A stretch of DNA of 64,000 nt from Streptomyces sp. CB01201. GTDB taxonomy: Bacteria > Actinomycetota > Actinomycetes > Streptomycetales > Streptomycetaceae. Below are positions 1 through 9,620 of this stretch, piece by piece. Under the pieces are notes generated by a model. That model made no database searches and had not been told where the DNA came from. It worked only from the letters and a program-made list of their open reading frames with translations. The stretch covers positions 248,001 to 312,000 of the forward strand of contig NZ_NNBJ01000009.1 of NCBI RefSeq assembly GCF_002803085.1, in the 5' to 3' direction. The translations under genes were made by a program, and so were the position numbers. Within the stretch, counting starts at the first letter, position 1; each line of letters opens with the position of its first letter.

Positions 1-333
1 ACTCCGCGGCAGCGCAAGCGCGGCGAGCACGCAACCGGGACTCGACGACCAGAGCCAAATCGGCCCCGTCGAGTCGCTTCCGCACCCGCCCTGTCGTATC
101 GAGCGGGGGGCTTCAGCCAGGGCTTGCGGTGGACAGAACGCCGATGGGCGGGGAGATAATGAGAGTGCGAGTGCGTCGGCTTCTTTCATGGCGCCTGGAT
201 GAGGAGCGCCCCCACATGGCGGTCGCGGCCCCCACGTCCTCCGGCTCACGCCATAGCCTCCGGCAGGCGGCTGACTCCCGCGACGGGCAGCATGTGCCCG
301 CCCCTTCCTGCCACTGCCACGAAGGGAAAATCA
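1..333. other. No gene recognised
   Basis: Short open frames exist on both strands but none has a convincing ribosome binding site or a recognisable protein family. The right part presumably carries the promoter of the fasciclin gene. Confidence 0.3.
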
Positions 334-936
334 GTGACCTCCACACGTACACGCCGTGCTGCGACCTGGGCCGCAGCACTCACACTGCCGCTGTCGGTGG
401 CTCTCCTCGCCCCGTCGGCAGCCAGTGCCGCCGACACGGCCACGCAGCCCTTTGGGTCCGGGTGTTCCTCCGTACCCAAGCAGGGCGCGGGCAGTTTCTC
501 CGGCATGGCCAAGGACCCGGTGGCAACCGCCGCGTCCAATAACCCTGCCCTGTCCACGCTGGTGACCGCGGTCAAGAAGGCGGGTCTCGTAGACACCCTC
601 AACAACGCCAAGAACATCACGGTCTTCGCACCGACCAATGCGGCGTTCGCGAAGATCCCGAAGGCCACGCTGGACAAGGTCCTGGCCAACAAGGCGGACC
701 TGACCAAGATCCTCACCTACCACGTCGTCGGTGAGAAGCTCACCCCGGACCAGCTGAAGAACGGCTCGTTCACCACCCTGGAGAAGAGCAAGGTCACCAC
801 CTCGGCATCGGGAACCACGTACAAGGTCAACAAGACCGCCACCGTGGTCTGCGGCAACGTGCCCACCGCCAACGCGACCGTCTACATCATCGACAGCGTC
901 CTCATGCCTTCCGACATGATGGGCACCATGAAGTAG
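334..936 (+). CDS. Secreted fasciclin (FAS1) domain protein
   Basis: A 200-residue exported protein with a single FAS1 domain, a fold used for adhesion or matrix contact outside the cell. GTG at 334 is preferred because GAAGGG lies just upstream and the protein then starts with a basic stretch (TSTRTRR), a hydrophobic core and an ASAAD cleavage site around residue 32. Longer in-frame starts would bury this signal peptide. FAS1 hallmarks seen are NITVFAPTNAAF and LTYHVVGEKL, and the C-terminal VYIIDSVLMP strand. The gene converges on a membrane-linked molybdopterin oxidoreductase. Seen: signal and FAS1 motifs. Unknown: the binding partner. Confidence 0.92.
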   Translation: MTSTRTRRAATWAAALTLPLSVALLAPSAASAADTATQPFGSGCSSVPKQGAGSFSGMAKDPVATAASNNPALSTLVTAVKKAGLVDTLNNAKNITVFAPTNAAFAKIPKATLDKVLANKADLTKILTYHVVGEKLTPDQLKNGSFTTLEKSKVTTSASGTTYKVNKTATVVCGNVPTANATVYIIDSVLMPSDMMGTMK

Positions 937-1112
937 GCCCTCAGCCGGCCCCTGTCCCCGCAGGCCGCGCCCATTCGCCGCAAGTCCGGGCGGAAGAAGC
1001 GCGCTCTGGCCGCCCGACGCGGTCTGCGGGGCGCAGCCGCGTTCAACCAACCTGTGAAGTGGGCTGGAGCCGATTCGTCGAGGCGTTCTCCCACTGGACT
1101 CCTGCTGGACTC

Positions 1113-2753
1113 CTACTGGACGGTGACGACGACGGAGTGCCATCCGCTGGCGCCGTCGGGAATGGTGGGCGTGCGCTGCTCGGTCTGAACGGTGCCCGTG
1201 CGGTCGGTGGCGCGGACGGTGAGGGTGTGGCTGCCGGAAGTGGCGGCTTTCCAGGGGAAGGACCACTGGCGCCAGGTATCGGTGGAGTCCTGCGCGGCCA
1301 GGTCGGCCCGCTGCCACGGTCCGTCGTCGACACGGATTTCGACCCGGTCGATGCCACGATGCTGGGCCCAGGCGACACCGGCGACCATCACCGTGCCCTG
1401 CGCGGGACGGGCGAAAGGCTTGGGGGTGTCGATCCGCGACTCCGTCTTGATCGGGCCGCGGCGTGCCCAACTGCGTTTCACCCAGTATGAGTCGTAGGCA
1501 TCGAACGTCGTCAGCTCGATGTCTTCGATCCACTTGCACGCCGATACGTAGCCGAAGAGGCCCGGGACGAGCATGCGAACGGGAAAGCCGTGCTCGAAGG
1601 GCAGAGGCTGGCCGTTCATACCGACCGCCAGCATGGCGTCACGGCCGTCCATGACGTCGTCGACCGGGCTGCCGATCGTCATCCCGTCCACCGACCTTGC
1701 CACCAACTGATCGGCCGGCCCGCCCTTCGACGGCGGAACCACGCCGGCCTCGCGCAGCAGGTCAGCGAGCCGTACTCCGATCCATCGGGCGTTACCGACG
1801 TAGGGGCCGCCGACCTCGTTGGACACGCAGGCCAGGGTGACGTCCCTTTCGATGAGCTCCCCGGCCCGGCCGTGAATCAGGTCGTCGAAGGTGACCGTGC
1901 GCGGCCGTGTCACGCCCTTGCCGTGGATCGTCAGACGCCAGGTGGTCGCATCGACTTTCGGCACCACCAGCGCGGTGTCGACCCGGTAGAAATCGGGGTT
2001 CGGAGTGAAGAAAGGGCTGATTCCCGGGATGTGGAGCTCGGCGCCCTTGGGCACCGGGGGGGCCGGAGAAGCCGGGCGCGGCAGGATCACCTTCGCACGA
2101 GATGCGACCGCGCTCTGGCCGCTGGAGCCGTTCAGTGCCAGGCCGAGCCAGCCCGCCCCCGTGGACGCCGCCGCGGCCGCGGTCGCCGCCACGACGAAAC
2201 CACGGCGGTCCCAGCCATCACCCGCCGCGCCAACCGCCGCCGGTGGGCGGCCCGCGTTTTCATCGTCGCCGACGGTGTGGAAGGTCGGACGGTCCGTACG
2301 GAGGCGGCCGATCAGCCAGAACAGCAACCCAGCGCCGACCACCGTCCCGACGATCGACGGCAGCGCGTCCGTTCCCCCGGTCGAGTCGGGACGGCTGATC
2401 GCCGCGAGCGCCCCCACCACGCCGAAGAGCAGCACGCCGGCAGCGCCGATCCGCCGATGGCGCAGCGCGATGACCCCGAGCAGCATCGCGATCAGGGCGA
2501 GGACCACGAGGATGCCCAGTTGGAGGACCAGCTTGTCGTTCGTGCCGAAGTGACGGATCGCCCAGTCCTTGACCGCGGGGGGCGTCCGGTCGATGGCCGC
2601 ACCTCCTACCGCCACCACCGGGCTCGCCTGGGGGCGTACCGCGGCCGACACCAGCTCCGCCACCGCCAACGCCGCATATCCCGACAGCAGCCCGCTCAAC
2701 GCGGCCAGGCCCACTCGAATCCAGAGACTCCACAGCTTCGACATAGACCGCAT
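1113..2753 (-). CDS. Membrane-anchored sulfite-oxidase-type molybdopterin oxidoreductase
   Basis: A 546-residue protein with three or four N-terminal membrane helices (about residues 12-35, 75-95, 98-118 and 130-150), a linker with a hydrophobic Ala-rich run, then an oxidoreductase molybdopterin-binding domain (about 215-430) and a Mo-co dimerisation domain (about 450-546). The conserved Cys that ligates molybdenum in this family is present in the motif ACVSNEVGG near residue 305; RMLVPGLFGYVSACKW is also typical. The catalytic part should face the outside of the membrane. Family members oxidise sulfite or related substrates, but the substrate here is not predictable. ATG at 2753 or at 2744 is possible; no strong ribosome binding site decides. 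Confidence 0.9.
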   Translation of the reverse strand: MRSMSKLWSLWIRVGLAALSGLLSGYAALAVAELVSAAVRPQASPVVAVGGAAIDRTPPAVKDWAIRHFGTNDKLVLQLGILVVLALIAMLLGVIALRHRRIGAAGVLLFGVVGALAAISRPDSTGGTDALPSIVGTVVGAGLLFWLIGRLRTDRPTFHTVGDDENAGRPPAAVGAAGDGWDRRGFVVAATAAAAASTGAGWLGLALNGSSGQSAVASRAKVILPRPASPAPPVPKGAELHIPGISPFFTPNPDFYRVDTALVVPKVDATTWRLTIHGKGVTRPRTVTFDDLIHGRAGELIERDVTLACVSNEVGGPYVGNARWIGVRLADLLREAGVVPPSKGGPADQLVARSVDGMTIGSPVDDVMDGRDAMLAVGMNGQPLPFEHGFPVRMLVPGLFGYVSACKWIEDIELTTFDAYDSYWVKRSWARRGPIKTESRIDTPKPFARPAQGTVMVAGVAWAQHRGIDRVEIRVDDGPWQRADLAAQDSTDTWRQWSFPWKAATSGSHTLTVRATDRTGTVQTEQRTPTIPDGASGWHSVVVTVQ

Positions 2754-3056
2754 TCGACACTGTGCGCGCCCCGGAAGGACGCAGATGCGTGTCCATGGGA
2801 GCCAGGAGCCACACGGATGGCCGCTGGACTCGCGCAGCGCGGCGGAGAGTGTGAAGGGTGGTGGGCCGTGGCGGTCCGCTCGTCAAGGCGCTGGACAACC
2901 CGAGCGCCCCCCGTTTCTTGCGCCCCGAGCGGCACGGGCCGGAGAAGGGCGCCGGAAGGTGGCTCGCGAGGAGACGGCTCCGGTGCCGGGCGCGCTCGTA
3001 TACGCCGAGCCATCCGTGTCGGGTGCTCACCGTGATGGCCGGGGTGCCGACATGCT
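2754..3056. other. Intergenic region upstream of the molybdoenzyme
   Basis: No supported gene. It should hold the promoter of the minus-strand molybdoenzyme gene. Overlapping open frames in all directions are compositional. Confidence 0.35.
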
Positions 3057-3089
3057 TACGGCCCCTCGACATCACGTCGAGGGGCCGTA
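3057..3089 (-). terminator. Terminator of tRNA-fMet
   Basis: A perfect 14-bp stem (3057-3070 with 3076-3089) around a 5-nt loop ATCAC, immediately 3' of the tRNA on the minus strand. There is no long U tract, as is common for actinobacterial terminators. The symmetry means it could stop transcription from both sides. Confidence 0.85.
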
Positions 3090-3094
3090 GTGAG

Positions 3095-3168
3095 TAGCGG
3101 GGACAGGATTTGAACCTGCGACCTCTGGGTTATGAGCCCAGCGAGCTACCGAGCTGCTCCACCCCGCG
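3095..3168 (-). tRNA. Initiator tRNA-fMet (CAT anticodon)
   Basis: The minus strand folds into a full cloverleaf of 74 nt without an encoded CCA. The acceptor is CGCGGGG/CCCCGCT with an unpaired C1-U72, the anticodon loop is CTCATAA, and the anticodon stem has three consecutive G-C pairs next to the loop. The mismatched first acceptor pair plus three G-C pairs are the known identity marks of initiator tRNA, separating it from elongator Met and Ile2 tRNAs. A strong terminator follows and a GGCA microsatellite lies upstream. Confidence 0.97.
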
Positions 3169-3225
3169 TCGGTGAACACAACCCTACGCCACCGGCGGGA
3201 CCCGGCCGACCACTTGCTCTGCGAT

Positions 3226-3831
<606 letters not shown>

Positions 3832-5004
3832 TCAACTGGCTTGCTGGGGCGTCTCCAGCACCAGTCGGGCCGGTGGCCGCGGTGCGGGTGGTGGCAGTCG
3901 CAGGCCCTCCCGGCCCGGAGTGATCGAGCCGAGGATGCTCGCATGGCGGGCCCCGGTGCTCCGCGGGTGGGTGGCGGGCAGGCCGTGTGCGGTGAGGAAG
4001 CCGAGCACCGCGAAGGCGTACGCCTCCTTCGCATCGGATGGCAGACCCAGTTCGTCGGAGCGGCGCAGCGCCAGGTTCGGAAGCCGTGCGGCGAGCATCG
4101 CCATCAGCACGGGGTTGCGGGTGCCGCCGCCCGAGACGATCACCTCGGACGCGCCGACTGCGACAACGGCGTCCGCGACCGTTCGTGCCGTGAGCGCGGT
4201 GAGGGTGGCGATCACATCCTCGGCGGCCAGCGGGCCCAGACCGGCCACCGCATGATGCAGATACCCGGAGTGGAACAGTTCCTTGCCGGTGGTCTTGGGC
4301 GCGGGCAACGCGTAGTAGGGCTCGCCGAGCAGACGCCGCAGCAGCGTTTCGTGGACGGTGCCGCGAGCGGCCAGGCCCCCGTCCGCGTCATACGCGAGCC
4401 GACCGCCGCTGGATTCCCGGGCCGCCGCGTCGATCAGCGCGCATCCGGGCCCGATGTCGAAGGCCGTGCCGTCCGGGGCGGTGAGGTTGGCGATGCCACC
4501 GAGGTTCAGCGCGACGGGGCACCCCGGCCGGCCGCGCAGCCACAGCAGGTCGACCAGGCTCACCAGAGGTGCGCCCTGTCCCCCGGCGGCGATGTCGCGC
4601 GGCCGGAAGTCGGCGACCACGGGCAGTCCGGTCGCCTCGGCGATCCACGCGGGCTGCCCCAGTTGCAGCGTGCCGTGCACCTGCCCCTCGGCGACCCAGT
4701 GATAGCAGGTCTGACCGTGCGACGCGACCAACTCGGCTTGCCCGTGGCACAGTTCGCGGTCGGCGCGGACGGCCGCCGCGGCGAACGCCTGACCGATCCG
4801 GGTGTCGAGCCGGCACACCTCGGCGAGATGGGTGGCCGCCGGGGGCAAGGCCGCCGCCAGCGCCTCCCGCAGCCCGTCGTCGTAGTCCTCGCTCACGAGT
4901 CCCAGCGGAGTCAGGGCGAGACTGTCTCCGACGAGGCTCAGGTCGGCCGCGGCCGCGTCGATCGCATCGTACGACGTGCCGGACATCAGGCCGATCACCC
5001 GCAT
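3832..5004 (-). CDS. anmK: Anhydro-N-acetylmuramic acid kinase AnmK
   Basis: A 390-residue cytosolic sugar kinase of peptidoglycan recycling: ATP-dependent hydrolytic phosphorylation of 1,6-anhydro-MurNAc to MurNAc-6-phosphate. The N-terminal phosphate loop GLMSGTSYDAID is the family signature (usually GLMSGTSLDGVD). Further matches are LVASHGQTCYHW, PVVADFRPRDIAAGGQGAPLV, LNLGGIANLT and the C-terminal VIVSGGGTRNPVLM. Length is normal. It starts 3 nt after the stop of the MHS-type transporter gene, so the two are very likely co-transcribed, with the transporter possibly importing a wall-derived or related compound; that link is inferred. Confidence 0.95.
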   Translation of the reverse strand: MRVIGLMSGTSYDAIDAAAADLSLVGDSLALTPLGLVSEDYDDGLREALAAALPPAATHLAEVCRLDTRIGQAFAAAAVRADRELCHGQAELVASHGQTCYHWVAEGQVHGTLQLGQPAWIAEATGLPVVADFRPRDIAAGGQGAPLVSLVDLLWLRGRPGCPVALNLGGIANLTAPDGTAFDIGPGCALIDAAARESSGGRLAYDADGGLAARGTVHETLLRRLLGEPYYALPAPKTTGKELFHSGYLHHAVAGLGPLAAEDVIATLTALTARTVADAVVAVGASEVIVSGGGTRNPVLMAMLAARLPNLALRRSDELGLPSDAKEAYAFAVLGFLTAHGLPATHPRSTGARHASILGSITPGREGLRLPPPAPRPPARLVLETPQQAS

Positions 5005-5007
5005 GAC

Positions 5008-6315
5008 TCAACTCCCTTTCCGATAAGGGACCTTGGCGAGCGCGAGGACGCTCACCGCGCAGGTCGCCGCCGCGTAGTACCCGGGGATGTCGATGTTCCC
5101 GGTGCGCTTGACGGTTTCCGTGATGATGAGACCCGCGCACCCCGAGAACACGGCATTGGACAGGGCGTAGGCGAGTCCGAGGCCGGTGTAACGCACGCTG
5201 GTGGGGAACATCTCGGCGAGCATCGCCGGCCCCGGGCCCGCCATCAGACCGACCACCCCGCCCGCGGCACACACGGCCACACCCTTGGCAGCGTTCGACG
5301 TTCCGTTGTCCTGAAGGAGGTTGAGCAGCGGCACCGCCAGGGCGACCACGAGCGCCGCGCCGGCCAGCATCACCGGCCGCCGCCCGATCCGGTCGCTGAG
5401 CAGCCCCGCCGGAATGATCGTGGCCGCGAAGCCGAGGTTGGCCAGGACCGTGGCCAGCAGCGCCTGCCGGAAGCTCGCGTCCAGCGCGCTCTGCAGGTAG
5501 GAGGGGAGCACCACCAGGAGGGTGTAGCCGGCCGCGGCCCAGCCCATGACACGTCCGGCACCGAGGGCGACAGCCCACGCCACCTCACCCGCGGCAGGCC
5601 GCGCAGGCTCCCCTTCCCGTCCCTCTTCCCGCTCTGCCGCGAAGGCCGGCGTCTCGTCCAGCCTGAGCCGGAGCCACAGCGCCCCCAACCCCATCGGCAG
5701 CGTCAGCAAGAACGGCAACCGCCAGCCCCAGTCGCCCAGTTGCTCCTCGCTGAGCAGGGTGGCGAGCAGTCCCGCCGCGCCCGCGCCACCCAGTAGTCCC
5801 AGCGCCACGGTGAACGACTGCCAAGATCCGTACAGCCCGCGGCGCCCCGGGGGAGCGAACTCGGTCATCACCGAGACCGCTCCCCCGAACTCCCCTCCTG
5901 CGGACAGTCCCTGAAGCACCCTCAGAAGGGTGAGCAGCCAGGGCGCGAGGGCGCCGACGGTGGCGTACGTCGGCAGTGCGCCGATCGCCGTCGTGGCGCC
6001 CGTCATCAGTGCGATCACCACGATCAGCACGGGACGCCTGCCGATACGGTCGCCGAGCCGGCCGAACACGGCCGCCCCCACGGGCCGGAAGAAGAACGCC
6101 AGCGCGAACGACGCGTACGTCTTCACCAGCGCCTCCGCCTCGCCGCCGCCCTCCGGAGTGAAGAAGCGCGCGGCGATGATCGTCGCGAAGTAGCCGTAGA
6201 CACCGAATTCGTACCACTCGATGAAGTTGCCGACGGAGCCCGCGACCAGCGCTCGACGCGACTGCCCGGCCTGGAGGGGGCGGCGCAGGCCGGGCCCGTG
6301 TGCCGGAGCAGTCAT
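5008..6315 (-). CDS. MHS-family MFS transporter
   Basis: A 435-residue twelve-helix major facilitator of the metabolite:H+ symporter group (ProP/KgtP/ShiA-like). The first helix motif GNFIEWYEFGVYGYFATII and the loop GRLGDRIGRRPVLI are diagnostic; the second half repeats a similar loop, LLSDRIGRRPVMLAG. The start is ATG at 6315, with AGGAAGGA about 7 nt upstream, rather than the longer frame from 6441, which would add 42 soluble residues. The next gene is anmK, 3 nt downstream. The substrate is unknown; relatives carry carboxylates, betaines or shikimate. Confidence 0.88.
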   Translation of the reverse strand: MTAPAHGPGLRRPLQAGQSRRALVAGSVGNFIEWYEFGVYGYFATIIAARFFTPEGGGEAEALVKTYASFALAFFFRPVGAAVFGRLGDRIGRRPVLIVVIALMTGATTAIGALPTYATVGALAPWLLTLLRVLQGLSAGGEFGGAVSVMTEFAPPGRRGLYGSWQSFTVALGLLGGAGAAGLLATLLSEEQLGDWGWRLPFLLTLPMGLGALWLRLRLDETPAFAAEREEGREGEPARPAAGEVAWAVALGAGRVMGWAAAGYTLLVVLPSYLQSALDASFRQALLATVLANLGFAATIIPAGLLSDRIGRRPVMLAGAALVVALAVPLLNLLQDNGTSNAAKGVAVCAAGGVVGLMAGPGPAMLAEMFPTSVRYTGLGLAYALSNAVFSGCAGLIITETVKRTGNIDIPGYYAAATCAVSVLALAKVPYRKGS

Positions 6316-6672
6316 GGAGAATCCTTCCTGGAGGACCGGGGAACCCTCGTGGCGGGCGACCCCGCCGAGCCCGCAGACCGGCAGATCGGCGAGACGGGCA
6401 GATGGATAACGAGCCTCACACCAGAGGGTGTTGACCGCCAATAGCTTTCACGCCGATCGGCCGCGAAACAGCCGACCGGCCCGCCGGCGCGACGACACCG
6501 CCCCCGGGAGTACGGGGTAGCCAGAGGTCCCCCGAGCCGGACGCCCGCGCCGGTTAGACGCAGGTCCCTGCCGGCGCGCACATTTCCGTCGTGGGTGGCG
6601 TGGGTGGATCACTCACCGCCTCACACTGCCGTGAAGCTCCGTGCCGTCGAAGGCCACGTCAACCTGGTGCCT
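6316..6672. other. Intergenic region
   Basis: Promoter side of the anmK/transporter operon and the downstream flank of the minus-strand hypothetical gene at 6673. No gene or RNA was recognised. Confidence 0.35.
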
Positions 6673-7179
6673 TCACGGACCCGTCACGCTCTGCTGGAGT
6701 CGCTCCGCGGCCTGAGCAGGGGTGTCGTAGTAGCCAGGCCGTGCCAGCAGAACCGAGCTGAAGTGGTAGCCCTGCTCCTCCTCGGGCTCGTCGTCGGCCG
6801 CGAACGGACGCCAGAAGCTCAGCAACAAATCTGGGGCGATGAAGGAGGCAGCGTCGTCAGGATCCTCCTCGATCGAGGTGAACTCGCCCATGCGCCGGAC
6901 AACCTCGCGGGCCGGAAGCGCGAACACATCCACACCCTGAAACAACACCCGGTCCGTCTGGGACAACGGCCTTCCCAGTTCGACGGCTTCCAGCATGTCT
7001 CGCATGCAGTGGATGCTGATCATCAGCCCACTGGGACGGAAGACGTGCTGCCCCGCACGATCAGATTCAGAGATCGCAGAGAGATCGCGGAGTGAGTCCA
7101 GCGCCGTGTTGGCCACGTGCCGAGCCATACCGATCCGCAACGGGCCAATGCCCGTCGGCGGGGCAAGGTTGAAGTCCAT
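6673..7179 (-). CDS. Hypothetical acidic protein
   Basis: A 168-residue soluble, acidic protein with no membrane segment. It opens with a proline/glycine motif GIGPLRIGM, which I associate with small orphan, immunity-like proteins in actinobacteria, though no family was assigned. The middle has a hydrophobic core (VDVFALPAREVVRRM) and an acidic loop (SIEEDPDD). The reading frame stays open upstream to the TAG that breaks the CHRD-like pseudogene, so it reads in frame with that remnant. ATG at 7179 is the first usable start. Possible immunity or orphan role; function unknown. Confidence 0.6.
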   Translation of the reverse strand: MDFNLAPPTGIGPLRIGMARHVANTALDSLRDLSAISESDRAGQHVFRPSGLMISIHCMRDMLEAVELGRPLSQTDRVLFQGVDVFALPAREVVRRMGEFTSIEEDPDDAASFIAPDLLLSFWRPFAADDEPEEEQGYHFSSVLLARPGYYDTPAQAAERLQQSVTGP

Positions 7180-7249
7180 GCGGGCATGATCCCAAACTGG
7201 TCTGTCAACGAGTAACGAAGGGCCATCAAATCCCCGCAGGACGCCGCAC

Positions 7250-7640
7250 AGGGCAGGGGTGATGGTGCGCAGCTGGTAGCGGAAGGACCCGCCAACGGGG
7301 AAGCGGGCGATCGCGAAGGCACTGGCGGGACTGGTGTCGCCCCTGGTGGTGAGCTACTTACCGATCATGCCGGAGGCAGGGTGGCCGTCTGTGGTCGACA
7401 GTGCGGTGCGGCCGTTGAGCTGGGTCGCCGCGGAGGCTGCGGGGCGGGCACCCCGGCCATTGACGCGGACGTGCATGGCCTGCTGAACTCTGCGCGGCAC
7501 ACCGGAGACGGTGACGTCGACGGTGGCCCGGTTGCCGCACAGAGTCACATGGGCCCTGCCGGAGCCGGCGACGCGGTTGGTCGGCACCGGGGTGAACTGT
7601 GCCTGCACACTGGTCGGTTCCGAGCCTCGGTTCGTTCCGC
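7250..7640 (-). pseudogene. CHRD-like secreted protein, degraded
   Basis: Reading down the minus strand gives RAHVTLCGNRATVDVTVSG, MHVRVNG and TTDGHPASGMIGK, then TAG (7354-7356), then in the same frame LTTRGDTSPASAFAIARFP and FRYQLRTI. The order matches CHRD-type proteins, which have HVHxxG, TTxGxPAYGPI and SLTTxGDTSPASxLA in that order. A serine codon at that position (TCG to TAG) would restore continuity. The N-terminal signal peptide is missing and the HVH and Cys positions are eroded. Family assignment is from memory of the motif order. Confidence 0.6.
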
Positions 7641-7744
7641 GGATTGGCCGTGTATGCGCGAAGGACGGGACCTTGGCAAGGGTTCAACAGGCTCCATGCG
7701 CCGGCCGAGCGGCGGGCCGACTACACGGCGCATGCAGCTACTAA

Positions 7745-7762
7745 GACGTCGTTTCTTATGGC
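7745..7762 (+). repeat. Left terminal inverted repeat of the IS5-type element
   Basis: GACGTCGTTTCTTATGGC, identical in reverse complement to 8980-8997. It lies 23 bp before the transposase start. Confidence 0.9.
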
Positions 7763-7784
7763 GTGATCGTTCGTTGATCCGTGC

Positions 7785-8605
7785 ATGACGGATCTGGTGG
7801 AGCGACTGGTTCCGGACGAGTTGTGGGTGCTGTTCCGGCGGGTGGTGCCACCGACTGAGGCGATGCGTCCGCAGGGCGGTGGCCGACGCCGGGCAGGTGA
7901 CCGTGAAGCCCTGGCGGCGATCATCTTCGTGGCGACGTCGGGCTGCACCTGGCGGCAACTGCCTCCGGTGTTCGGCCCGGCCTGACAAACGGTCCACCGC
8001 CGGTTCGCTCAGTGGAGCCGGGACCGGGTCTGGGCAAGGCTCTACCGCGTGATCCTTGACGAGCTCGGAGCGCGGGGCGAGCTGGACTGGTCGCGGTGCG
8101 CGATCGACTCGGTCAGTCTGCGGGCTGCAAAAGGGGGCCGCTGACGGGACCGAATCCGACCGACCGCGGCAAGTTGGGATCGAAGATCCACCTGATCACC
8201 GACCGGAACGGACTGCCGCTGTCCCTGGGCATCTCCGGCGCGAACATGCACGACAGTCTGGGCCTGGAGCCGCTTATGCGCGGCATCCCACCGATCCGGT
8301 CCCGCCGTGGTCCCCGGCGTCGGCGGCCGACGAAGCTGCATGCGGACAAGGGCTATGACTACGACCACCTGCGCCGATGGCTTCGCGAGCGCGGTATCCG
8401 CCATCGCATTGCCCGCAAGGGTGTCGAGACCTCGCAGCGGCTGGGCCGGCATCGGTGGGTGGTCGAGAGAACCGTGTCCTGGCTGGCCGGTTGTCGAAGA
8501 CTCCACCGACGCTATGAACGGAAGGCCGAGCACTTCCTCGCCTTCGTCGGCATAGCCGCAGCCCTCATCGGCTACCGCCGCTTGGCCAGCCTTCTCACGG
8601 CCTGA
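7785..8605 (+). pseudogene. IS5-family transposase with nonsense codon and frameshift site
   Basis: The N-terminal part has VERLVPDELWVLF and FVATSGCTWRQLPPVFGP; a TGA at 7983-7985 then replaces the conserved Trp codon of the family. The same frame continues with TVHRRFAQWSRDRVWARL and DWSRCAIDSVSLRAAKGG, and at the AAAAGGGGG run the product must move -1 to continue as GPNPTDRGKLGSKIHLI, HADKGYDY and RWVVERTVSWL (DDE positions). A -1 shift on an A/G run is a known programmed event in this IS group, so that shift may be normal. The TGA is not, and makes the element probably non-autonomous. Confidence 0.85.
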
Positions 8606-8951
8606 GCCGGTTCTGCTGTACATCGAAGCAGATCAGGCCCATGGACTCCGCTACGGCCGCCGCATACGGCGACGCCTCCTCAGCCATGCTCCACCGCACG
8701 GGGAAGTAAATCAACGGACCGCTGGCCTCGCCGATCAGCGGCCCGGTTGACCAGGGGGAGGTGTCCTCCTCGTCCTCGGTGAGGTCGCACCACCGCTCAA
8801 GCAGCGCGGCCACGTAGGCCGCGATGCGCTCGGAAGGAGGCTCTTCTACCTCGCTGTCGATGTAGCGGTCGTACAGGTCGTCGAAGTCCCGGCCGGCGGT
8901 CTTGTCATCCGCCGGCCTCTCGCCTTCCCAGACAGCAAGGTCGTAGCTCAT
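8595..8951 (-). CDS. Passenger hypothetical protein inside the IS5-type element
   Basis: A 118-residue acidic soluble protein starting MSYDLAVWEGERPADD and containing SPWSTGPLIGEASGPLIYFP and a C-terminal GLICFDVQQNRLRP. The Streptomyces family with this opening normally consists of stand-alone orphan genes. Here it lies wholly between the transposase end and the right inverted repeat, on the opposite strand, and its last 11 bp overlap the transposase 3' end, which suggests a settled arrangement rather than a recent insertion. No catalytic motif is visible. A possible role is immunity or host-benefit cargo; this is inference only. Confidence 0.7.
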   Translation of the reverse strand: MSYDLAVWEGERPADDKTAGRDFDDLYDRYIDSEVEEPPSERIAAYVAALLERWCDLTEDEEDTSPWSTGPLIGEASGPLIYFPVRWSMAEEASPYAAAVAESMGLICFDVQQNRLRP

Positions 8952-8979
8952 GCCAGGAGGCTCTCATCCCGCTCTGACA

Positions 8980-8997
8980 GCCATAAGAAACGACGTC
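8980..8997 (-). repeat. Right terminal inverted repeat of the IS5-type element
   Basis: Reverse complement of 7745-7762 without mismatch. It lies 28 bp upstream of the passenger gene start. Confidence 0.9.
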
Positions 8998-9104
8998 CAA
9001 GCAGCTGGGGCGACCGGCAGTCCTCTACCGAGGACACCGACTGCCATACTCGCTCCACAAGCAAGGGCCGGATCTCCCAGGTCGCCTCCAGCTCAGGCCG
9101 ATCC

Positions 9105-9620
9105 GACGGCACTCTGGTGATCGCAGGCGACGGCGAGGACGTAGCCGAGCTATCGGTGCTCCAACTCGGCCCGCAGGTGCGGGTTGCTCCCATAGACCTC
9201 GTCGCCGACCACCATCCAGGACCCGAGGACGCCGGCGTCCAAGGCGCGGGCGATCATGCGGGCGGCGCGTGCGGATCTCGTGGCGAAGCGTACGGCCCCG
9301 GGTATTCCGGAGGCCTGGCAACGGGCCGCGTCCCGTTCCCCGCCGATCGCCGCCTGCTCCCGTGATGTGGAGTAGGCGAGGTAGACAGCGACCTGGCTGT
9401 TCTTGATGCATCCGGCGGTGCCAGTGTATTTGCGCTGACCCCGACCGTGGCGGTGCCTTTCTTGAGATCGTCGGTCTCATTGACGATCAACACCGCGTCT
9501 TCGTCCTGCAGTTGCTCGCTGAGGAAGTCGCGGAGACCATCGCGGACTGCATCGGCATCCCACCTGGACCTGGAAGCAGATGCTGCAAGCCGTCCGGGGT
9601 CCCGTCCCCGGCGTGCTGTG
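9105..9620 (-). pseudogene. IS701-family transposase remnant
   Basis: Frames pieced together on the minus strand read LAQHAGDGTPDGLQHLL, RWDADAVRDGLRDFLSEQ, DEDAVLIVNETDDLKKGTAT, YTGTAGCIKNSQVAVYLAY, MIARALDAGV, VVGDEVYGSNPHLRAELEHR and LGYVLAVACDH. These follow the order of IS701-family DDE transposases from the first catalytic Asp region onward. At least two frameshifts and a TAG after ELEHR break it, and both the extreme N-terminus and the C-terminal third are gone. It abuts a truncated plus-strand SUKH gene. Confidence 0.8.

Larger units (their letters stand above)
7745..8997 (+). mobile_element. IS5-type element with a passenger gene
   Basis: A 1253-bp unit bounded by perfect 18-bp inverted repeats. 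It holds a broken IS5-family transposase on the plus strand and, between the transposase and the right end, a minus-strand 118-aa gene. Usual IS5-group elements of this type end just after the transposase (about 850-950 bp), so the extra 350 bp is a passenger. The flanks TAA and CAA give no clear target duplication. Confidence 0.75.

Noticed and set aside
7742..9000. Target-site duplication of the IS5-type element
   Set aside because: Flanks TAA and CAA differ; similarity too short to call.
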